A DNA stretch of 64,000 nucleotides. It comes from Mesorhizobium sp. M2E.F.Ca.ET.219.01.1.1. Lineage in GTDB: Bacteria > Pseudomonadota > Alphaproteobacteria > Rhizobiales > Rhizobiaceae. Positions 59,377 through 64,000 of the stretch are shown one piece after another. A program made the position numbers and the translations under genes. Location of the stretch: contig NZ_SADT02000004.1 in the NCBI RefSeq assembly GCF_004016445.2, positions 1-64,000 on the forward strand, in the 5' to 3' direction. Under the pieces are notes generated by a model, which was not told where the DNA came from, ran no database searches, and saw nothing but the letters and a program-made list of their open reading frames with translations. How positions within the stretch are numbered: position 1 is the first letter of the stretch; each line of letters begins with the position of its first letter.

Positions 59377-59466
59377 AAGGTGAGCTTATACAAGAGATCA
59401 GGATTTTCCAGCATCACATCCATATTTCGTCTCGCTAACTTGGTCGGGCGGGAAGAAGGAGATCCC

Positions 59467-61017
59467 ATGAACGCACCGGCCGCTGAATTGACCGAACAGA
59501 CCCACCGCCGCGGCGGCGGCCGCCTTGGCCGCAAGGCGCTCAGAAGCGCGCCGATAGCGTCCTTCCCGACCCTTGTGCGCAAGATCCCCGCCTACGAGAT
59601 CGTGCCGGAAGAGGCGGTGGAATTGATCCATGAGGAATCGCTGAAGATCCTCGAGGAGGTGGGGTGCGAATTCCGCGACGACGGGGCGATCGAGCTCTGG
59701 AAGGCTGCCGGCGCCGATGTCAGGCAAACGCGCGTGCGCATCGACCGCGCGCTCTTGATGGAACTGGTCTCGAAGGTTCCGGCGGAGTTCACGCTGCATG
59801 CACGCAACCCAGAGCGCACCGTGCGCGTCGGCGGCAAGAACTCGATCTTCGTGCCGATGTATGGCGCGCCCTATGTCCGCGACCTCGACAACAAGCGCCG
59901 CTACGGCACGCTCGCCGACCTCAACAATTTCCACAAGATGGCCTATATGGCGCCGGCGCTGCATTCCTCGAGCTCGGTCATCTGCGAGCCGATGGAGATC
60001 CCGGTGCCGAAGCGGCATCTGCACATCATCCACTCGGCGCTGAAGCACTCCGACAAGCCGTTCATGGGCATCGTGACGTCCAAGGAGCGGGCCGAGGACA
60101 CGATGGCGATGGCTGGCATCGTCTTCGGCGAGGAATTCGTGCGCGACAATCCTGTGCTGGTGGCGATCACCAACTGCAATTCGCCGCTGGTATGGGACAC
60201 CACCATGATCGACGCCATGCGCGTCTATGCCAGCCACAACCAGCCGCTGATCCTTGCGCCTTTCGCGCTGTGCGGCGCCTCGACCTCGGCCTCGGCCGTC
60301 GGCGCGGTGGCGCAGGTCAACGCCGAGGCGCTTGCGGGCGTGGCTTTGACCCAGCTCATCCGGCCCGGCTCGCCGCAGCTCTACGGCCAGTTCATGGTGA
60401 CCGTCGACATGAAGACCGGCGCGCCGATGGGCGGCACGCCGGAGGCAGCCCAGATGATGTATCTGATGGGCGCGCTGGCCAGGAAATACAAGCTGCCCTG
60501 GCGCACCTCCGGCTTCCATGTCGGCTCGAAGCTCAACGATGCCCAGGCCGGCTACGAGGCGAACATGCTGATGCATGCCGCGATCCTGTCCGGCGCCAAC
60601 TACATCTGGCATTCGGCTGGCTGGCTGGAGGCGGGGCTGACCTGCGGCTACTCGAAATTCGCCACCGACTGCGAGCAGCTCATTGGCTGGTACAAATATG
60701 CCGGCGGCGTGTCCTTCGACGATTTCAAGGACGCGATGGCGGCGATCCGCGAGGTCGGCCCGCAAGGGCATTTCCTCGGCACGCAGCACACGCTCGAGCA
60801 TTTCGAGAGCGCCTTCTTCATGCCCAACATCATGGACTTCAATTCCTTCGAGCAATGGAGCGCCGAAGGCGCGAAGGACCACGACACGCGCGGCCGCGAA
60901 AAGGCGCGCGCCATGCTGGCCGACTACCAGGAGCCGAGGCTCGACGAGGGCATTGCCGAGGGTCTCGCGGATTTGATCGCGCGGCGTGAGGAAAAGCTGC
61001 CCGACAGCGTTAGTTGA
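59467..61017 (+). CDS. Trimethylamine methyltransferase (MttB) family protein, non-pyrrolysine
   Basis: A 516-residue protein with GAAGGAG upstream of the ATG. It is a TIM-barrel of the MttB superfamily: VGCEFRDDGAIELWKAAGADV, FVPMYGAPYVRDLDNKRRYGTLADLNNF, HSALKHSDKPFMG, and ILSGANYIWHSAGWLEAGLTCGYSKF. There is no in-frame amber codon, so it belongs to the non-pyrrolysine branch that includes glycine-betaine and proline-betaine:corrinoid methyltransferases. The substrate is probably a quaternary amine, transferred to a corrinoid protein not encoded here. It is followed 61 bp later by a binding-protein gene and divergent from a LysR regulator. Confidence 0.85.
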   Translation: MNAPAAELTEQTHRRGGGRLGRKALRSAPIASFPTLVRKIPAYEIVPEEAVELIHEESLKILEEVGCEFRDDGAIELWKAAGADVRQTRVRIDRALLMELVSKVPAEFTLHARNPERTVRVGGKNSIFVPMYGAPYVRDLDNKRRYGTLADLNNFHKMAYMAPALHSSSSVICEPMEIPVPKRHLHIIHSALKHSDKPFMGIVTSKERAEDTMAMAGIVFGEEFVRDNPVLVAITNCNSPLVWDTTMIDAMRVYASHNQPLILAPFALCGASTSASAVGAVAQVNAEALAGVALTQLIRPGSPQLYGQFMVTVDMKTGAPMGGTPEAAQMMYLMGALARKYKLPWRTSGFHVGSKLNDAQAGYEANMLMHAAILSGANYIWHSAGWLEAGLTCGYSKFATDCEQLIGWYKYAGGVSFDDFKDAMAAIREVGPQGHFLGTQHTLEHFESAFFMPNIMDFNSFEQWSAEGAKDHDTRGREKARAMLADYQEPRLDEGIAEGLADLIARREEKLPDSVS

Positions 61018-61078
61018 TAGACACGGCGTTAGTTGAACCAAAAACGGGCGAAGACCCGATAAGAATGGGAGAACGACA

Positions 61079-62728
61079 ATGACACTTTTCAGAAGCAATG
61101 GTGACCGGGTCCCGGCCGCGATCGAAGCGATGGCCGAAGAGGCGCGCGCGGGCCGTGTCGACCGGCGCGAATTCCTGGCGCTGGCAAGCGCCTTCGGCGC
61201 ATCGACGGCTTTCGCCTATGGCATGCTTGGCCTGGCCGTGCCGACCAAGGCGCTGGCCGACGAGCCGAAGAAGGGCGGCACGCTGCATGTCGCCATGTCG
61301 GTCAAGGCGCAGAAGGATCCGCGCACTTATGACTGGACGGAGATGGCGAACGTCACCCGCTGCTGGCTGGAGCCCCTGGTGCGCTACACGCACCAGTTCA
61401 CCTTCGAGCCGGTCCTGCTTGAAAGCTGGGACGTCAATGACGATGCCACCGAATACACGCTGCATCTGCGCAAGGGCGTGACCTGGAACAATGGCGATGC
61501 CTTCAACGCCGACGACGTGGTCGCCAATCTGAACCGCTGGTGCGAGAAGGGGGCTTCCGGCAACTCCATGGCCGCCCGCGTCGGCGCGCTGATCGACGCC
61601 AAGACCGGCAAGGCGAAGGATGGCGCGATCACCAAGGTCGACGATCACACGGTCAAGCTGAAGCTCAACGAAGCCGATATCGCCATCATACCGGGCCTCA
61701 CCGACTATCCGGCGCTGGTCGTGCATCGCGACTTCGACAAGGACGGCGCCGATCCGATCAAGAAGCCGATCGGCACCGGAGCCTTCGAGCTGGTCTCCTA
61801 CGATGTCGGCCAGAAAGCGGTCGTCAAGCGCCGCGAGAACGGCAAGTGGTGGGGCGGCGAGGCGCCGCTCGACGGCGTCGAGTTCATCGACTACGGCACC
61901 GACTTCAACGCCACGCTGAACGCCTTCGATTCCGGCGAGGTCGACCTCGATTTCGAAACGCCGGCCGACTACATCGACCCGCTGGACAAGATGGGCCTGG
62001 TTAAGTCGGAGGTCGCGACCGCGACCACGCTGGTTGCCCGCACCAACGTCACCCACAAGCCCTATGACGACAAGCGGGTGCGCAACGCGCTGCAGATGGC
62101 GGTCGACAACAACCAGGTCATGCAGCTCGGCTACAATGGGCGCGGCACGGTCGGTGAGAACCATCACGTCGCCCCGATCCATCCCGAATACTACCCGCTG
62201 CCGAAGAAGGAACGCGATGCCGCCGGCGCCAAGAAGCTGATGGCGGAAGCCGGCCAGGCCGACTTCGAGCACGAGCTGATCACGGTCGAGGACGAGTGGC
62301 AGAAGAACACCGGCGATGCCATCGCCGGACAGCTGCGCGATGCCGGCATCAAGGTGAAGCGCACCGTGCTGCCCGGCTCGACCTTCTGGAACGACTGGAC
62401 GAAATATCCGTATTCGATGACCATCTGGTACATGCGCCCGCTGGGCGTCCAGGTGCTGGCGCTGGGCTACCGCTCGGGCGAAGCCTGGAACGAGACGGCC
62501 TTTTCCAACCCGGCCTTCGACGCCAAGCTCAAGGACGCGCTGTCGCAGATCGACGTCGCCAAGCGCAAGGAGGTGATGAAGGACGTCGAGCAAATCCTGC
62601 AGGACTCCGGCGTCATCATCCAGCCTTTCTGGCAGAAGCTCTACTGCCATATGAACAAGAAGGTGAAGAACTATTCGATGCACCAGACCTATGAAATGGA
62701 CTTCCAGAACGTCTGGCTGGATGCCTGA
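61079..62728 (+). CDS. ABC transporter family 5 substrate-binding protein, Tat-type signal
   Basis: A 549-residue protein. The N terminus has a twin-arginine signal (VDRREFLALASAFGAS) with cleavage near KALADEP, so it is exported folded. The mature part is SBP family 5 (DppA/OppA-like): KKGGTLHVAMSVKAQKDPRTYDW, YTLHLRKGVTWNNGDAFNADDVV, and HVAPIHPEYYPLP. It probably binds a peptide-like or quaternary amine ligand for the MttB-family enzyme encoded upstream. No permease or ATPase gene follows. Confidence 0.85.
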   Translation: MTLFRSNGDRVPAAIEAMAEEARAGRVDRREFLALASAFGASTAFAYGMLGLAVPTKALADEPKKGGTLHVAMSVKAQKDPRTYDWTEMANVTRCWLEPLVRYTHQFTFEPVLLESWDVNDDATEYTLHLRKGVTWNNGDAFNADDVVANLNRWCEKGASGNSMAARVGALIDAKTGKAKDGAITKVDDHTVKLKLNEADIAIIPGLTDYPALVVHRDFDKDGADPIKKPIGTGAFELVSYDVGQKAVVKRRENGKWWGGEAPLDGVEFIDYGTDFNATLNAFDSGEVDLDFETPADYIDPLDKMGLVKSEVATATTLVARTNVTHKPYDDKRVRNALQMAVDNNQVMQLGYNGRGTVGENHHVAPIHPEYYPLPKKERDAAGAKKLMAEAGQADFEHELITVEDEWQKNTGDAIAGQLRDAGIKVKRTVLPGSTFWNDWTKYPYSMTIWYMRPLGVQVLALGYRSGEAWNETAFSNPAFDAKLKDALSQIDVAKRKEVMKDVEQILQDSGVIIQPFWQKLYCHMNKKVKNYSMHQTYEMDFQNVWLDA

Positions 62729-62820
62729 GCGCGCCTGGCCTTCATGAGCCGCAAAAAAGGCGATATGCAGGATGCGTGGTGGCAAGCGTGCCGCCACGCA
62801 CCGAACCCCGGAGATCCTGC

Positions 62821-63294
62821 ATGAAGCCGATAGTGCTTGCCGCTGTCTTCTCGATTGCCTTGCCCGGCGCCGTGCTTGCCGGGCCGGCCTCCAACGCCGT
62901 GAAGTTCTTCTATGTGCCTTCGGTGAAGTTCGAGGGAGACGCCAAATACCGCGACCGTTTCACCGAGCCGGTCACCAAGCTGTTCGAAGCCAACGACAAG
63001 GCACAAAAGGAGAAGCCCGACGAGGTGTCCTGCCTCGACTTCGATCCCGGCCTCGACGCGCAGGATTTCGATCAGAAGACTCTGTCGAAGACGCTGAAGC
63101 TTACCGAGACCGTCAACGGCGATACCGCCGAGGTGACGGCAAACTTCAATCTTTTCCCGGAAGGCGATGACTCCAAACGCGAAATGGTGTGGTCGCTGAA
63201 GAAAATGGACGGCAAGTGGAAGATCGCCGACATCAGCTCCAAGACCAGCAACTGGACGCTCAGCGCGCTGGAATGCGGCGCCTCGACGGAGTGA
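62821..63294 (+). CDS. Exported hypothetical protein, DUF3828-like, paralogue 1
   Basis: A 157-residue protein with signal peptide LAAVFSIALPGAVLAG. The mature domain is alpha+beta: NAVKFFYVPSVKFEGD, RDRFTEPVTKLFEANDKA, CLDFDPGLDAQDFD, then MVWSLKKMDGKWKIADISS and a final Cys. It shares this plan with the next gene, 4 bp downstream. Function unknown. Confidence 0.75.
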   Translation: MKPIVLAAVFSIALPGAVLAGPASNAVKFFYVPSVKFEGDAKYRDRFTEPVTKLFEANDKAQKEKPDEVSCLDFDPGLDAQDFDQKTLSKTLKLTETVNGDTAEVTANFNLFPEGDDSKREMVWSLKKMDGKWKIADISSKTSNWTLSALECGASTE

Positions 63295-63298
63295 TGCC

Positions 63299-63892
63299 GT
63301 GCTTCGCCGTCTTGTCCTCGCGCTGTCGAGCTTGTCGATGCTGGCCGCGGAGCTGAACGGCGGCGCCTCTGCGCAGGGGCTCTTCGGCGCGCCGCCGCCG
63401 AAAGCATCATCGGGCGACAAGTCGCCGCCTGCGGTCGAAACCTCGCCGCCTGCGGCCACGGCCCCGGAAAGCAAGCCGGCCGAACCGGCACCTGCCGCGC
63501 CCGTCCTGCCCGGATCGCCGACCGCGGTGGTGAAGCCCTTCTACGAGCATCTCGGGCTGGAGCTCGATCCGTCCCAGCGCAAGAACTTCACCGATCCGGC
63601 GAAAACCGTGCTCGACAAGAGCGATGCGCTGCGCGCCTCAGGGCAGGGCGAGTGCTTGGATCCCAACATGGCGCTCGACAATGCCGACTACGACAAGCTG
63701 GCGATAGACCGGAGTCTGCGCACCATCGAGGCCGTCAATGGCGACGAGGCCAAGGTGGTCGTCGCTTTCGTCGTCGAAGGCCACCAGCACCGGCTGGAAT
63801 GGAAGCTGAAGAAGGTCGGCGGCGCCTGGAAAGTGTCGGATCTCCTGTCGGTGACCGGCGAATGGGCGCTGAGCCAATATCAGTGCGAGTGA
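63299..63892 (+). CDS. Exported hypothetical protein, DUF3828-like, paralogue 2
   Basis: A 197-residue protein starting at GTG, with signal peptide LVLALSSLSMLAAELNGGASAQ, then a Pro/Ala/Ser-rich linker (about 30-75). The domain paralogous to the previous protein follows: AVVKPFYEHLGLELD, NFTDPAKTVLDKSDAL, ECLDPNMALDNADYD, LEWKLKKVGGAWKVSDLLS and a C-terminal YQCE. The pair has matching Cys positions, suggesting a conserved disulfide. It arose by tandem duplication. Confidence 0.75.
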   Translation: MLRRLVLALSSLSMLAAELNGGASAQGLFGAPPPKASSGDKSPPAVETSPPAATAPESKPAEPAPAAPVLPGSPTAVVKPFYEHLGLELDPSQRKNFTDPAKTVLDKSDALRASGQGECLDPNMALDNADYDKLAIDRSLRTIEAVNGDEAKVVVAFVVEGHQHRLEWKLKKVGGAWKVSDLLSVTGEWALSQYQCE

Positions 63893-63903
63893 TGTCGATC
63901 AGC

Positions 63904-64000
63904 TCAGCCGCGACCGCGATAGGGCGCAACGCCCGTGTCGGGCAGCCACACGTCCTTGGGTGGCGCGCCGGTCTGCCAGAAGACGTCGATCGGGATGCCG
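63904..64000 (-). CDS. C-terminal end of an unidentified minus-strand gene (truncated by window)
   Basis: The last 31 codons of a frame ending at a TGA (63904-63906) read GIPIDVFWQTGAPPKDVWLP and then DTGVAPYRGRG. Codon use is typical of the surrounding genes. Too little is visible to assign a family; the gene extends beyond the right edge. Confidence 0.5.
   Translation of the reverse strand, partial: GIPIDVFWQTGAPPKDVWLPDTGVAPYRGRG

Overview
The window is high-GC chromosomal DNA from an alphaproteobacterium, most likely Hyphomicrobiales and probably Mesorhizobium or a close relative. This rests on the lipid A/Kdo block (DUF4170, DUF374 acyltransferase, waaA, lpxK), a DUF2093 protein, the many LysR, LacI and ABC-uptake genes, and two families of rhizobial-type intergenic palindromic repeats. 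It is inference from content and style, because no rRNA or tRNA gene is present. There is no phage, transposase, integrase or CRISPR array.

Left part (1-7 kb): the 3' end of a repeat-rich secreted protein, a RibD/DHFR-family reductase, an outer-membrane protein made of two tandem barrels, and a lower-GC islet. The islet holds an HNH nuclease gene facing a small-protein/GHKL-ATPase gene pair. This looks like a restriction or defence type module and is the best candidate here for an undescribed system. 7-14 kb is a coherent sugar operon: LacI regulator with two upstream operator-like repeats, sugar-binding protein, two MalF/MalG-type permeases, and a GH127 beta-L-arabinofuranosidase with its zinc/cysteine centre. 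It is consistent with uptake and cleavage of plant beta-arabinosides, but no ATPase gene is present.

14-21 kb: a TetR/cupin divergent pair, an EEP-family phosphohydrolase with a cardiolipin synthase, an HD/LuxR fusion regulator, an AmiC-like binding protein without a signal peptide, and a methyltransferase. 21.4-30 kb is a two-gene signalling cassette: a 1,898-residue soluble hybrid histidine kinase with about 20 HAMP modules in exact 276-bp repeats, followed by a REC-PAS-kinase-REC protein. It is bracketed by a 147-bp direct repeat derived from the 3' part of a small membrane-protein gene. 30-36.9 kb: a DUF899 protein with a divergent HTH regulator, a beta-propeller protein, an acyltransferase, and a sulfide/persulfide-type locus (MFS transporter, metallo-beta-lactamase persulfide dioxygenase, ArsR-rhodanese regulator). 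36.9-38.6 kb carries end-fragments of a second copy of that locus, in the same order, around a frameshifted TPR regulator. A paralogous SARP-type regulator follows.

40-64 kb is mostly ordinary chromosome: a DUF1127 protein, a phytochelatin-synthase-like protease, efp and epmA, a methyltransferase-glycosyltransferase fusion, pmbA and a CysQ-like phosphatase, DUF4170-DUF374-waaA-lpxK, a UDP-glucuronate decarboxylase-like SDR, a LysR/EamA pair, mutL with the endonuclease motif, and a LysR-controlled MttB-family methyltransferase with a Tat-exported family 5 binding protein. The window ends in two tandem paralogous secreted proteins and the tail of a minus-strand gene. One repeat family sits exactly at gene 3' ends and appears to supply or follow the stop codon. 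The other lies beside the permease start and beside mutL.
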